From positions 1 through 64,000 of the forward strand of contig NZ_JAKIKQ010000017.1 of the NCBI RefSeq assembly GCF_023284045.1: 64,000 nucleotides of DNA. Direction: 5' to 3'. Positions 35,513 to 43,903 of this stretch are shown here, one piece after another; within the stretch, counting starts at the first letter, position 1; every line of letters begins with the position of its first letter. The notes below the pieces were generated by a model. That model worked only from the letters and a program-made list of their open reading frames with translations. It had not been told where the DNA came from and searched no databases. A program made the position numbers and the translations under genes. The stretch is from Shewanella kaireitica. GTDB lineage: Bacteria; Pseudomonadota; Gammaproteobacteria; Enterobacterales; Shewanellaceae.

Positions 35513-36676
35513 ATGAAAAACGCCGTTATCGTAGATTGCATTCGTACTCCAATGGGCCGTTCTAAGGCTGGTGTATTTAGAAATGTACGCGCAGAAACTC
35601 TTTCTGCCGAGTTGATGAAATCGCTTCTAGAGCGTAACCCAAAGCTTGACCCAAACACTATTGAAGATGTGATGTGGGGTTGTGTACAGCAGACCCTTGA
35701 GCAGGGCTTCAATATTGCCCGTAATGCCGCATTACTTGCCGGTATACCTAAGCAAGTTGGCGCAGTAACCGTTAACCGCTTATGTGGTTCATCTATGGAT
35801 GCACTACATCAAGCAGCCCGCGCAATTATGACAGGCCAAGGCGATACCTTTATCGTTGGTGGTGTTGAGCATATGGGACACGTTCCAATGAACCATGGTG
35901 TAGATTTTCACCCAGGTCTTGCTAACAATGTAGCCAAGGCATCAGGTATGATGGGGCTTACTGCAGAGATGCTAGGTAAAATGCACGGTATTACTCGTGA
36001 ACAACAAGATGCTTTTGCCGTGCGTTCACATCAACGCGCTCATGCAGCGACAGTTGAAGGCCGCTTTGCTAACGAAATCGTGGCAATTGAAGGTCATGAC
36101 GCAGATGGTGCACTAATCAAAGTCGAGCATGACGAAGTTATTCGCCCAGAAACCTCAATGGAATCACTATCAGGCCTACGCCCTGCTTTTGACCCAGCTA
36201 ACGGTACAGTAACAGCTGGAACCTCTTCAGCGCTGTCTGATGGTGCGTCAGCAATGCTAGTGATGGAAGAGGAAAAGGCAAAAGAGCTTGGCTTACCGAT
36301 TCGAGCTCGCATTCGCTCAATGGCGATTGCCGGTTGTGATGCAGCGATTATGGGTTACGGTCCAGTACCAGCAACTAAAAAAGCCCTTAAACGTGCAGGC
36401 CTAACAGTTGATGACTTAGATGTTATTGAACTCAATGAAGCGTTTGCCGCTCAGTCTCTACCTTGTGTTAAAGACTTAGGCTTAATGGATGTGGTTGACG
36501 AAAAGATTAACCTCAATGGTGGCGCGATTGCACTGGGCCACCCACTAGGTTGTTCAGGTACTCGTATCTCGACGACCCTGATTAACCTCATGGAAGCTAA
36601 AGATGCTAAATATGGTCTAGCAACCATGTGTATTGGTTTAGGCCAAGGTATCGCAACAATCTTCGAGCGCCCTTAA
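35513..36676 (+). CDS. fadA: 3-ketoacyl-CoA thiolase, beta subunit
   Basis: FadA cleaves 3-ketoacyl-CoA to acetyl-CoA and a shortened acyl-CoA. The 387-residue protein has the nucleophilic Cys in VNRLCGSSMDALHQAA, the His in NEAFAAQ and GGAIALGHPLGCSGTR, and the second Cys in MCIGLGQGIA. Length and order match E. coli fadBA. Confidence 0.97.
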   Translation: MKNAVIVDCIRTPMGRSKAGVFRNVRAETLSAELMKSLLERNPKLDPNTIEDVMWGCVQQTLEQGFNIARNAALLAGIPKQVGAVTVNRLCGSSMDALHQAARAIMTGQGDTFIVGGVEHMGHVPMNHGVDFHPGLANNVAKASGMMGLTAEMLGKMHGITREQQDAFAVRSHQRAHAATVEGRFANEIVAIEGHDADGALIKVEHDEVIRPETSMESLSGLRPAFDPANGTVTAGTSSALSDGASAMLVMEEEKAKELGLPIRARIRSMAIAGCDAAIMGYGPVPATKKALKRAGLTVDDLDVIELNEAFAAQSLPCVKDLGLMDVVDEKINLNGGAIALGHPLGCSGTRISTTLINLMEAKDAKYGLATMCIGLGQGIATIFERP

Positions 36677-36696
36677 CGATTAGCTAATCGCTCATG

Positions 36697-36724
36697 AAAA
36701 AAGCCAGCATCAGCTGGCTTTTTT
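36697..36724. terminator. Bidirectional intrinsic terminator
   Basis: A6-GCCAGC-atca-GCTGGC-T6 lies between fadA and the convergent transglycosylase gene. Confidence 0.92.
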
Positions 36725-36738
36725 ATTTGCTCAAAATA

Positions 36739-38070
36739 TTAAATCTTATTTTGATAAAGTTCGATACGGCTACTGACCTTCTTCAGATAATGTTTAGTTT
36801 CGTCATAAGGAAGATTATGGAGTAGGTGCTGATAAACTTCATCTGGTGCCATCTTGTTAATCACTTTAGCCGCCTTTCTGATATTTCTCGCACCATCAGC
36901 ATTAAACGCTTTAGCAACGTTACCAGCGCCAGTGTTATATGCAGCAATCATGCAGTACAAACGGCTCTCATCGTTCTCAATAGACTTGAGGTAACGCTTA
37001 TTCAAAATATTAAGATAAGCGGCACCCGTTTCGACATTTACATCAGGAACATACAGATCACCGGAAGACATGGGTTCACTAATCTTTCTCACGATCTGGT
37101 TTACATCATAGCCCGCTGTTGTTGGCACAATTTGCATCAAACCATAGGCTGGGATTGGTGAAGTTGCTTTGGGATCAAAGCTCGACTCAGAATGAATAAC
37201 CGCCATAATTAGTGCTGAGGAAATTTGCCACCTTTCCCCCTCCTCCTGCGCGAAATCAACCACAGCATTAGCTCTTGAGCTCAAACCATTCTTAGGCAAT
37301 TTTACTTTGTATTCGACAATCTTCTTTGCTGTTAGTTTTGCAGTCTTCTCTGCACGCTGCTTATCATAATCATCAGCAACGGCAATTAGACGCTCTTTAG
37401 CGACCGCCAGTAACTTTTTCTTTTTCTGAATAGTGACCTGCTCAATCATGTCGATAGATAAGCTATCAGCCTTAGTCAGCTGGACTTTATCCGACTCTTT
37501 ATCTATCTCTACTAACTGGGCTTTTGTTTGCTCTATGATGACTTGTTTAGCTTGTTTTTCATTTTCAGCAGAGAATGCCACTGGGGTAACTTTAACTGCA
37601 GCAACAGCTTCTGGTTCAAGTGCAGTAATAACTTTAGATACATTAGACTCTGGAGTTGCGGCTAATGCAGCAACTTGCTTCTTAAGTTCAGCTTTCGCCT
37701 CATCATCAGTGGTATTGCTATCAACCAGGATTGAAACTGAAACCTCGTTATTATCATAATCGATAATCGATTTTACAGTTTGGTCTGCAGAGTACTCCAC
37801 ACTCTTATGTGGCTCAGATATCTCACCAACACCCCACTTTTTTATAATTTCGGCTCTGTACTGGTCAAACTCTTTAAGATATTCAACTCGCCAATTTTCA
37901 TATTCAGCCATGTAAGCAAAAACAAAATCTTGATATTCCTTATCCTTTTGCTCTTGAGTAAAACTAGCTTTATCTATTTCAGTATCAATTTCTGCAAAGC
38001 GATCTGCTGCAAAAACCGACGGTGCACTCAACATTAAGCAGGTCATCAAACCTGTAAAACGAGTCTTCAT
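36739..38070 (-). CDS. Lytic murein transglycosylase, MltC-like
   Basis: From the ATG at 38070 (AAAGGA ribosome site) the precursor has 443 residues and a signal peptide ending SAPSVFA. The upstream in-frame start adds nine residues before the signal and is rejected. A long charged, coiled-coil-prone region (about 20-250) resembles the MltC N-terminal domain. The SLT domain follows: ALIMAVIHSESSFDP with catalytic Glu near residue 295, AYGLMQIVPTTAG, and MIAAYNTGAGNVAKAF. It cleaves peptidoglycan glycan strands. Unlike E. coli MltC it has no lipobox, so it is probably soluble in the periplasm. It lies 92 bases after the lipoprotein genes. Confidence 0.87.
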   Translation of the reverse strand: MKTRFTGLMTCLMLSAPSVFAADRFAEIDTEIDKASFTQEQKDKEYQDFVFAYMAEYENWRVEYLKEFDQYRAEIIKKWGVGEISEPHKSVEYSADQTVKSIIDYDNNEVSVSILVDSNTTDDEAKAELKKQVAALAATPESNVSKVITALEPEAVAAVKVTPVAFSAENEKQAKQVIIEQTKAQLVEIDKESDKVQLTKADSLSIDMIEQVTIQKKKKLLAVAKERLIAVADDYDKQRAEKTAKLTAKKIVEYKVKLPKNGLSSRANAVVDFAQEEGERWQISSALIMAVIHSESSFDPKATSPIPAYGLMQIVPTTAGYDVNQIVRKISEPMSSGDLYVPDVNVETGAAYLNILNKRYLKSIENDESRLYCMIAAYNTGAGNVAKAFNADGARNIRKAAKVINKMAPDEVYQHLLHNLPYDETKHYLKKVSSRIELYQNKI

Positions 38071-38162
38071 ATTGAATCCTTTCATCACTGCCCGCAATGT
38101 AAAAAACCTGTAGAAAGCAAGAAGGAAGCTAAGTGCTTCCCTCTTCTCTATCTAGGTTATGA

Positions 38163-38759
38163 TTAAAGTTTCTGTAACGTAGAAAGTACCGCATCTAGCT
38201 CTTCAGCAGCTTTCTTGTTGTTAAACTTATTCCACAGCTCAGGATCTTTCTTGCCCGCAGCGGCAACCACTTTTGCTAGGTTTTCATCGTAGGTGACTTT
38301 ATCCATGCCCACTAACGTATATAGTCCGCCACCAGGGCTACGCTGAGTAACGATCACTCGGCTATTAGACAAGGTACGGCTAGTGACGTTTTTAGTCACA
38401 GACTCAAAATACTCATTAACCTCTTCAGACACACTTTCAGTGGTCGAAATCACATTCGCTTGAGTGGCTTGCTTGAACAGGGTATTAACGTTTGACTCAA
38501 ACTGCTGAGCTAACCTTGCACGCGCATCGTTAGTCGCTACATCGCGCATAATACTTAAGCCAGCAACACTTTTCTTAGCGTAACCAACCGCACCCATTTC
38601 TAAACCTTCAGGCATTACATCACAGACCCAACGCGGCGCGCTCACAGTTGGAGCGTCTGGATAAAAGCAGTCTATCTGCTGCACGTTCTGCACAGTGTCG
38701 TTACTTGAACAACCGCCTATTAATCCCAATATAGCTGTTGTAATTAGTACTTTTTTCAT
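38163..38759 (-). CDS. LPP20/FlgP-like outer-membrane lipoprotein
   Basis: The 198-residue lipoprotein precursor has lipobox LIGGC at 13-17. The body fits the LPP20 family: a W-containing start (PRWVCD), AVGYAKKS....MRDVATNDARARLAQQFES, then VTSRTLSNSRVIVTQR..GGGLYTLVGMD. LPP20-type proteins include FlgP of the Vibrio flagellar outer-membrane disk, but no flagellar gene is near. It follows the FlgT-like gene by nine bases. Confidence 0.75.
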   Translation of the reverse strand: MKKVLITTAILGLIGGCSSNDTVQNVQQIDCFYPDAPTVSAPRWVCDVMPEGLEMGAVGYAKKSVAGLSIMRDVATNDARARLAQQFESNVNTLFKQATQANVISTTESVSEEVNEYFESVTKNVTSRTLSNSRVIVTQRSPGGGLYTLVGMDKVTYDENLAKVVAAAGKKDPELWNKFNNKKAAEELDAVLSTLQKL

Positions 38760-38768
38760 TTTATTCCC

Positions 38769-39809
38769 TTAAAAGCTAAATGTTTTTGACATTGTTTCAG
38801 ACGTTTTATGGCATAAACTAGCGAAAATTGACAAGTCATTACAGGCATCTTCAAACTTTACTTTGACAGTATCACCACGTTTTACCTTACCCGCCATATC
38901 GTTATCAATAATTACCCAAGAATGATTTGGTTTAATGCCATGCTCAGCATTATTAATGACTTCACCTTCACCGTAACCACTGGTTTCGATTTCAATTTCA
39001 CCCGCGTAGTTAGTAACTTTCTCATGGGTAATAAAATCAACATCCCACTCAGGTTCAACACCATGGCTGCTGCCCATATCGATACGTACCATAGTGCCGG
39101 CATCACACTGTCGCATCTCTACAATGCTTGCTCTTGGTGCTAATAAGTTTTTCAGATCATCATTACGAGTCACTGAATACTTGGCCGCTTCAGCAACCAT
39201 ACTATTGATCTGGTCGTTAGAAATTGGGCATCGAGAATTACTTGTCTCATATGAGTGAGTACTATCTCCAATAAATTCAATTTGATCTAGTGTTAACATA
39301 TCAGGTAATGATACTGCTTTAGTACTTGCCTCTATTTTGGCCTCGAAATGACATGCAGCCGCGACGTATACCCGCTTATCTTCAATGGGGTCGTAAGCTT
39401 TGTGAGCAGCCTTAAATTCACGAGAAAAACTAGCGACACCGATATCGGTAAATATGGCAAAATCTGCCACCGGTACGCCTTCAGAGCTATATACTCCGCT
39501 TGCTTCAGCTATCTGTAACTCTGATTTCAATTTCTTAGCTAAACTACGATCCACAATTTTAGAACCAGTAATATCAACTTGCTTCGTCAATGATTGATGA
39601 AAAGAGGCGGTAATATTTCTTGCTGTTGAAGTATCGACCTTTAGATCCGGCTCAAAAATAATAACTTTAGTACTAGCAGTACCCTTAACCACATGACTAC
39701 TTACAGGTAACTCAACTCTAGTCGATACTGAACAGACATTAGGGCCTGTTGACTTACAACCCGTTACCGCAGTTAACACGGCTAATGCAACAAAAGCTTT
39801 TTTAAACAT
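38769..39809 (-). CDS. FlgT-like lipoprotein of unknown function
   Basis: From the ATG at 39809 (AGGG eight bases upstream) the precursor has 346 residues and a lipobox AVTGC. The first half (KVIIFEPDLKVDTSTARNI...) resembles the alpha/beta domain of CsgG/TolB-N-like and FlgT proteins. The C-terminal 110 residues (VRIDMGSSHGVEP..DVDFITHEKV..., VKRGDTVKVKF) resemble the FlgT C-terminal beta domain. Six or more cysteines in the mature part suggest disulfides. It is probably an outer-membrane partner of the two LPP20-like lipoproteins on either side. The function is not known. Confidence 0.65.
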   Translation of the reverse strand: MFKKAFVALAVLTAVTGCKSTGPNVCSVSTRVELPVSSHVVKGTASTKVIIFEPDLKVDTSTARNITASFHQSLTKQVDITGSKIVDRSLAKKLKSELQIAEASGVYSSEGVPVADFAIFTDIGVASFSREFKAAHKAYDPIEDKRVYVAAACHFEAKIEASTKAVSLPDMLTLDQIEFIGDSTHSYETSNSRCPISNDQINSMVAEAAKYSVTRNDDLKNLLAPRASIVEMRQCDAGTMVRIDMGSSHGVEPEWDVDFITHEKVTNYAGEIEIETSGYGEGEVINNAEHGIKPNHSWVIIDNDMAGKVKRGDTVKVKFEDACNDLSIFASLCHKTSETMSKTFSF

Positions 39810-39841
39810 ATTGATATCCCTATTCAATTATATAAATTTTA

Positions 39842-40810
39842 CTAAAGCCCTAAAGCTTTCCAAAAGTCCTGCTCTTTTAACTCGGCAGAAAAACGGCGAG
39901 AGGCACCTTCATTGGCACGCTCATAACTGGTTACAGAATTAGCATTGGCTATAATTTCATTACTAGCCAAAGTGCTACCACTCTGATTTTTAAGTATTAA
40001 GTTAACTTGGACGGTTGAAATATACATATCTGATATGTAGTTCTTACGCCAATCGGTATCTAGAATAAGTTGATGGCTATAGTTGCTTGATGAGCCGTCA
40101 ACAACTTGTATATTGAAGTCTGTAAAATAAGCCGTAATTGATTTTTTCATCAGCTGGTCATTGGCAGTCGCTGCAATTGCCACTTTTATACCTGAATGCA
40201 CCTCTGCCACTTTTGCTTTTAATTGAGGGATAAGATTTCTGGAAGCCTGTTTTTCAGAGGATAATGCGGTCAGCATAGATAACCGACTCGCCATGTTTCG
40301 TTCGAGTGTCGTCACATCAGCATTTTTCAGCCACCAAACGAGAGGATCCATCTGTGGCAAGCTATCGAGTTCAAACTGCGCTTGTTGATTGTAGCTTTCA
40401 ATGTCAGCAAGCAGTTGGCTGTTAATTTTTGCCTTATCAACCACTGCCTCAACATAGAAGGTTTTACCAACCTGTTGTGCCTTAGAGAATACAACACCAT
40501 TAAGCACCACTGCTAATGTCTTAGTATTCACGCTAAAGTCATTAAGCTGCTGATAATGTTCACGGCCATTGATGTCGTTTGCAATATTACGGCTTAAACC
40601 TTTCGATTTTACTTCGGTCCATAGTTGCTGGTTAAGGGCACTCATTGCCTTTTGTTTAGCTTTATCAAGTGATGCAGCCTCACCAACAGCAACGAGCGAT
40701 GCACTATTTGTCGTTACAGAATTCAAATACCAATTAGGAGCCTTACTTGTTGATTGGCAGGCAGCAACTAAGGTTAGCCCTAAAAATATAGCGCTTAGTT
40801 TTAGATTCAT
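39842..40810 (-). CDS. LPP20-domain lipoprotein
   Basis: The 322-residue lipoprotein precursor has lipobox LVAAC. An LPP20-like region follows: PNWYLNSV, LVAVGEAASLDKAKQKAMSALNQQLWTEVKS, VFSKAQQVGKTFYVEAVVDKAKI. The C-terminal half has alternating beta strands. It lies 15 bases after the membrane-protein gene and 32 bases before the FlgT-like gene (start at 39809). Confidence 0.7.
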   Translation of the reverse strand: MNLKLSAIFLGLTLVAACQSTSKAPNWYLNSVTTNSASLVAVGEAASLDKAKQKAMSALNQQLWTEVKSKGLSRNIANDINGREHYQQLNDFSVNTKTLAVVLNGVVFSKAQQVGKTFYVEAVVDKAKINSQLLADIESYNQQAQFELDSLPQMDPLVWWLKNADVTTLERNMASRLSMLTALSSEKQASRNLIPQLKAKVAEVHSGIKVAIAATANDQLMKKSITAYFTDFNIQVVDGSSSNYSHQLILDTDWRKNYISDMYISTVQVNLILKNQSGSTLASNEIIANANSVTSYERANEGASRRFSAELKEQDFWKALGL

Positions 40811-40825
40811 TCTTCATCCTTGATG

Positions 40826-41575
40826 TTAATCTATTTTTAAAAGTGTCTTATATTCAAAGTGAGTTAATAGCCCTTCAACCATCACTTTGGGCGCAAGCTC
40901 AGTAACAGCAAAATAGTTTGGAGTAAGCTTGCGGCTTGTGGCTAATGCAGTGCTCATATCCTCAACGCCCCGATCTAAGTCAGCATTGAGCGTCTTTACC
41001 GCATGGCGATCAGCAGGACTAAAATCACCGTAGTTTACAGCCCCCAAAATTAGGTTATAGAACATTACCTTTTTACCTAAATCGTGAGCTTCAGCGTAAT
41101 ACTCAAGATTATTTGCATCAGAAAAGTAACTATCAGTTTGAGAAAAAGAGTGTTCTAGCGAAGTCGATAATAATGTCTGGGATGTATAGGGAATTGAGAC
41201 TTGAAAATCAGGATTTAAGCCAACCACAGCATAGCCTGATAAACGCTTATCTTTAATGACTAGCGTGAGTTGGTATTTCTTATTGCTGTAATAAAAATAG
41301 ACAATATCGGTATCAGACTTGGATTTTTTGGATACATGCGGATCACCAAAAACACTGGTAATGTAAGCTTGAGTTTGGCCGACATGCAGAGTAGAAAGGT
41401 GCTTGTACTCTATGTCGTTTGTCCAATTAGCGATAACAGCTTCATAGGCACTACTAACAGCATCTTTAGTGTCATTCCACTGCCCTAATGACAACATAAG
41501 CGCAACAATAGTTAACGCTATACTTTGTAGCTTACTCCAGAAACTAACCTTGGTAGGTTTCTCAACATTATCCAT
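40826..41575 (-). CDS. Membrane-anchored protein, unrecognised family
   Basis: This 249-residue protein has one N-terminal transmembrane helix (LQSIALTIVALMLSLGQW, about 16-33). The soluble domain begins LHVGQTQAYITSVFGDPHVSKKS...DIVYFYYSNKKYQLTLVIKDKRLSGYAVV. That stretch resembles the small BamE/OmlA-like alpha-beta fold, where a glycine-threonine turn precedes a helix ending in FGxP. I do not recognise the rest. It is the first gene of the leftward lipoprotein cluster. Confidence 0.6.
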   Translation of the reverse strand: MDNVEKPTKVSFWSKLQSIALTIVALMLSLGQWNDTKDAVSSAYEAVIANWTNDIEYKHLSTLHVGQTQAYITSVFGDPHVSKKSKSDTDIVYFYYSNKKYQLTLVIKDKRLSGYAVVGLNPDFQVSIPYTSQTLLSTSLEHSFSQTDSYFSDANNLEYYAEAHDLGKKVMFYNLILGAVNYGDFSPADRHAVKTLNADLDRGVEDMSTALATSRKLTPNYFAVTELAPKVMVEGLLTHFEYKTLLKID

Positions 41576-41837
41576 GTCGATTTAATCATCCTTGAATCTA
41601 CACATAAGAGGAATCCCCCTCTCAACAATAAATCCAATGTATCACAACAACTTAGATGAAGTTAAGTAAAAAGTCTAAATTAAAAAAAATAGCTAATACT
41701 TTCATATTGTGGCTTTTATCCCGTCATCAACTATGTATATTGATTAATTGGCAAGATAAAAAACCACTATAATTAACAGCATTCTATTAAGAAAAACATT
41801 AACAAATGTCAAATTAACCGGCTCAACAAGGCGCAAG

Positions 41838-42302
41838 ATGATGCAACTACTTTTACTATCGGAAAGACCGGAATCGATAGCGAAAATCGCGAAGTGGTAT
41901 AGTGACGAATGGGGCTATATTGGTGAAGGTCGCAGCACTGCGGAGCTTGAGAAAAAGCTCTCTGAATACCTAAATGACGACAAACTGCCGCTAATTATGC
42001 TGGCACTTGAAAATGAAAAATTAATAGGTGCAGCCCAGCTACGTTTTCATGAAATGGATATCTATCCCGAAAGAGAACATTGGTTAGGCGGAGTCTATGT
42101 CGAATCGGCTTATAGAGGGCAAGGTGTTGCAGAAAGATTGATTAAGGCTATCATCGACAAAGCGAGCTCATTAAAGGTGGCAAATATAAATCTGCAGACA
42201 GAAAATATGGCCAGCGGATTGTATTCCAAACTTGGCTGGCAAGCAGTAGAACAGGTCACCTATCACGGAATAAAAGTCTTAGTTATGGAAAAATCTATTT
42301 AG
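41838..42302 (+). CDS. GNAT-family N-acetyltransferase
   Basis: The 154-residue GNAT protein has the central strand LIMLALENEKLIGAAQLRFHEMD. The acetyl-CoA loop is VYVESAYRGQGVAERLIKAIIDKA, and LYSKLGW lies near the C-terminus. The substrate is unknown. It is the first of a rightward run with ybaK, tusA and a MOSC gene, though gaps of 24 to 147 bases separate them. Confidence 0.85.
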   Translation: MMQLLLLSERPESIAKIAKWYSDEWGYIGEGRSTAELEKKLSEYLNDDKLPLIMLALENEKLIGAAQLRFHEMDIYPEREHWLGGVYVESAYRGQGVAERLIKAIIDKASSLKVANINLQTENMASGLYSKLGWQAVEQVTYHGIKVLVMEKSI

Positions 42303-42326
42303 CGAGCCCCAAGAATAAGGCCAACA

Positions 42327-42794
42327 ATGACACCTGCAATAGACCTATTGATTAAACATAAAATTGCTCATCAGATACATGAGTATCAACATGATCCGGC
42401 CTGCCAAGCATATGGCTTAGAAGCAGCGGAGAAAATAGCTGTACCAGCAGAACAAGTATTTAAAACATTAGTCGTAAAGCTCGACGCTAAGCAACTGGCC
42501 GTTGCCATTATTCCTGTTGCTGCAAAGCTGAGTATGAAATCAATAGCCAAGGCAGCCAAAGCTAAAAAGGCAGTGATGGCTGAAGCGATAGAGGTGCAAC
42601 GAAGCTCTGGTTATGTATTGGGTGGCGTCAGCCCCATAGCTCAAAAGCGACAACTCCCTACCTTCATCAACGACTCATGCTGTGCGCTAGAAACCATTTA
42701 TATTAGCGGTGGTCGCAGAGGCTTAGATATTGCTTTGTCACCAACTGATTTACAGCAGTTACTAAATGCTAAATACGCTGCCCTCACTGTTTGA
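42327..42794 (+). CDS. ybaK: Cys-tRNA(Pro)/Cys-tRNA(Cys) deacylase YbaK
   Basis: YbaK clears Cys mischarged on tRNA-Pro. The 155-residue protein fits the family: the EQVFKTLVVKLD segment with the conserved lysine, the SGYVLGGVSPIAQKRQLPTFI block and the GGRRGLDIALSPTDL block near the C-terminus. Confidence 0.92.
   Translation: MTPAIDLLIKHKIAHQIHEYQHDPACQAYGLEAAEKIAVPAEQVFKTLVVKLDAKQLAVAIIPVAAKLSMKSIAKAAKAKKAVMAEAIEVQRSSGYVLGGVSPIAQKRQLPTFINDSCCALETIYISGGRRGLDIALSPTDLQQLLNAKYAALTV
42675..42700. other. No separate feature; ybaK coding only
   Basis: This stretch was examined as a possible second parS or regulatory dyad near the one at 42814 and holds only ybaK codons. It is listed so the reader knows the parS cluster begins after the ybaK stop. 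Confidence 0.2.
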
Positions 42795-42813
42795 TGGCAA
42801 TCCTTAAAAGGTA

Positions 42814-42829
42814 TGTTCCACGTGGAACA
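42814..42829. other. parS centromere site (perfect)
   Basis: TGTTCCACGTGGAACA, the exact ParB-binding palindrome of gammaproteobacteria, lies in the gap between ybaK and tusA. One more base pair on each side extends it to 18 bp. It is the leftmost of three perfect copies in the window. Confidence 0.93.
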
Positions 42830-42941
42830 TTCAGCTTATAGTAAACAGAGTCAATCTCACAAAACCCAGTAATCAACTTGGATAACTAACGGCTCTGGAG
42901 TAATATTAGCCTCCTCTGTTTAATCGTTCTACCGAGGCATT

Positions 42942-43187
42942 ATGAGCGACCAATTTAGTAACGCACAACATCAACTCGATGCATTAGGACTTAGGTGTCC
43001 AGAACCTGTAATGATGGTGCGTAAGTCTGTAAGACGTATGAACGATGGCGAGACTCTATTGATTATTGCCGATGATCCAGCAACTACTCGTGATATTCCA
43101 AGCTTTTGTGAATTCATGGATCACACGCTGATCGCCAGCCAAACAGAAGCGACTCCTTATCAGTATTTGATAAAGAAAGGCCTTTAA
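42942..43187 (+). CDS. tusA: Sulfur carrier protein TusA
   Basis: TusA accepts persulfide sulfur from IscS and passes it to TusBCD/TusE for tRNA 2-thiouridine, and to other acceptors. The 81-residue protein has LDALGLRCPEPVMMVRK with the sulfur-carrying Cys19, and DDPATTRDIPSFCEFM. The housekeeping IscS is not in the window. The desulfurase at 29101 is a different, operon-bound copy. Confidence 0.96.
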   Translation: MSDQFSNAQHQLDALGLRCPEPVMMVRKSVRRMNDGETLLIIADDPATTRDIPSFCEFMDHTLIASQTEATPYQYLIKKGL

Positions 43188-43218
43188 AGCTCTTCAACCG
43201 GACATAGGGATTTATCCG

Positions 43219-43668
43219 ATGACAAAACTTATTGGTATTGCATATAAAACTGAAAAACGCGGCGCGATGATCACAACCGAACACGCTGCGGTCACCCAAA
43301 GCCATGGAGTCGAAAACGATATTTTCGGCCGCCCAGGTAAACGCCAAGTTACTGTGATGTCGGTACAGCAATGGCAACTAGCTTGTAACGAGGTACACAA
43401 AAATCTACCTTGGTTTACTCGTAGAGCAAACCTGTTAGTTGATGGCATTAGCTTTTCTGCACAAGACCAAGGAAAACAGATTGCCATCGGCGAACTTATT
43501 CTCGAGATAACCGGTGAAACAGATCCTTGTAAGAAGATGGCAATGGCTTACCCAGGGTTGGAAAAAGCGCTGTTGCCAGACTGGCGAGGTGGAGTCACCT
43601 GCCGCGTCTTAAATGATGCTAGCATTGCGATAAATGACTCTGTTTCCCTAAAAGCATCAGCCGAGTAA
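43219..43668 (+). CDS. MOSC-domain protein
   Basis: The 149-residue MOSC protein has the RPGKRQVTVMS start block, FTRRANLLVDG and the conserved Cys104 in GETDPCKKM. MOSC domains transfer or bind sulfur on molybdenum cofactors or bind other metals. The substrate here is unknown. It lies 31 bases after tusA, which makes a sulfur-transfer link plausible. Confidence 0.82.
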   Translation: MTKLIGIAYKTEKRGAMITTEHAAVTQSHGVENDIFGRPGKRQVTVMSVQQWQLACNEVHKNLPWFTRRANLLVDGISFSAQDQGKQIAIGELILEITGETDPCKKMAMAYPGLEKALLPDWRGGVTCRVLNDASIAINDSVSLKASAE

Positions 43669-43674
43669 AACAAG

Positions 43675-43695
43675 GGCCGCATCAAAGGTGCGGCC
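43675..43695 (+). terminator. GC-rich hairpin after the MOSC gene
   Basis: GGCCGCATC-aaa-GGTGCGGCC forms a nine-pair stem (one T-G pair) seven bases after the stop. No T tract follows, so its strength as an intrinsic terminator is doubtful. Confidence 0.45.
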
Positions 43696-43903
43696 ATCCC
43701 CTCCCAATAGATACAGTAGTAAGTTAATTTACACCACCAACTCACTACCCCATTAAACTCTCGACTTCCGCCTTTAACTAATTGAAACAGAATTTATGTT
43801 TTACTGTTAACAGATTTATGCGATAACTGTTACCGAAATTGACACCTAGATTACAAGCAATACTGTCACTCCTGAACAACTACAAAAAAAACATAGGAAT
43901 AGC

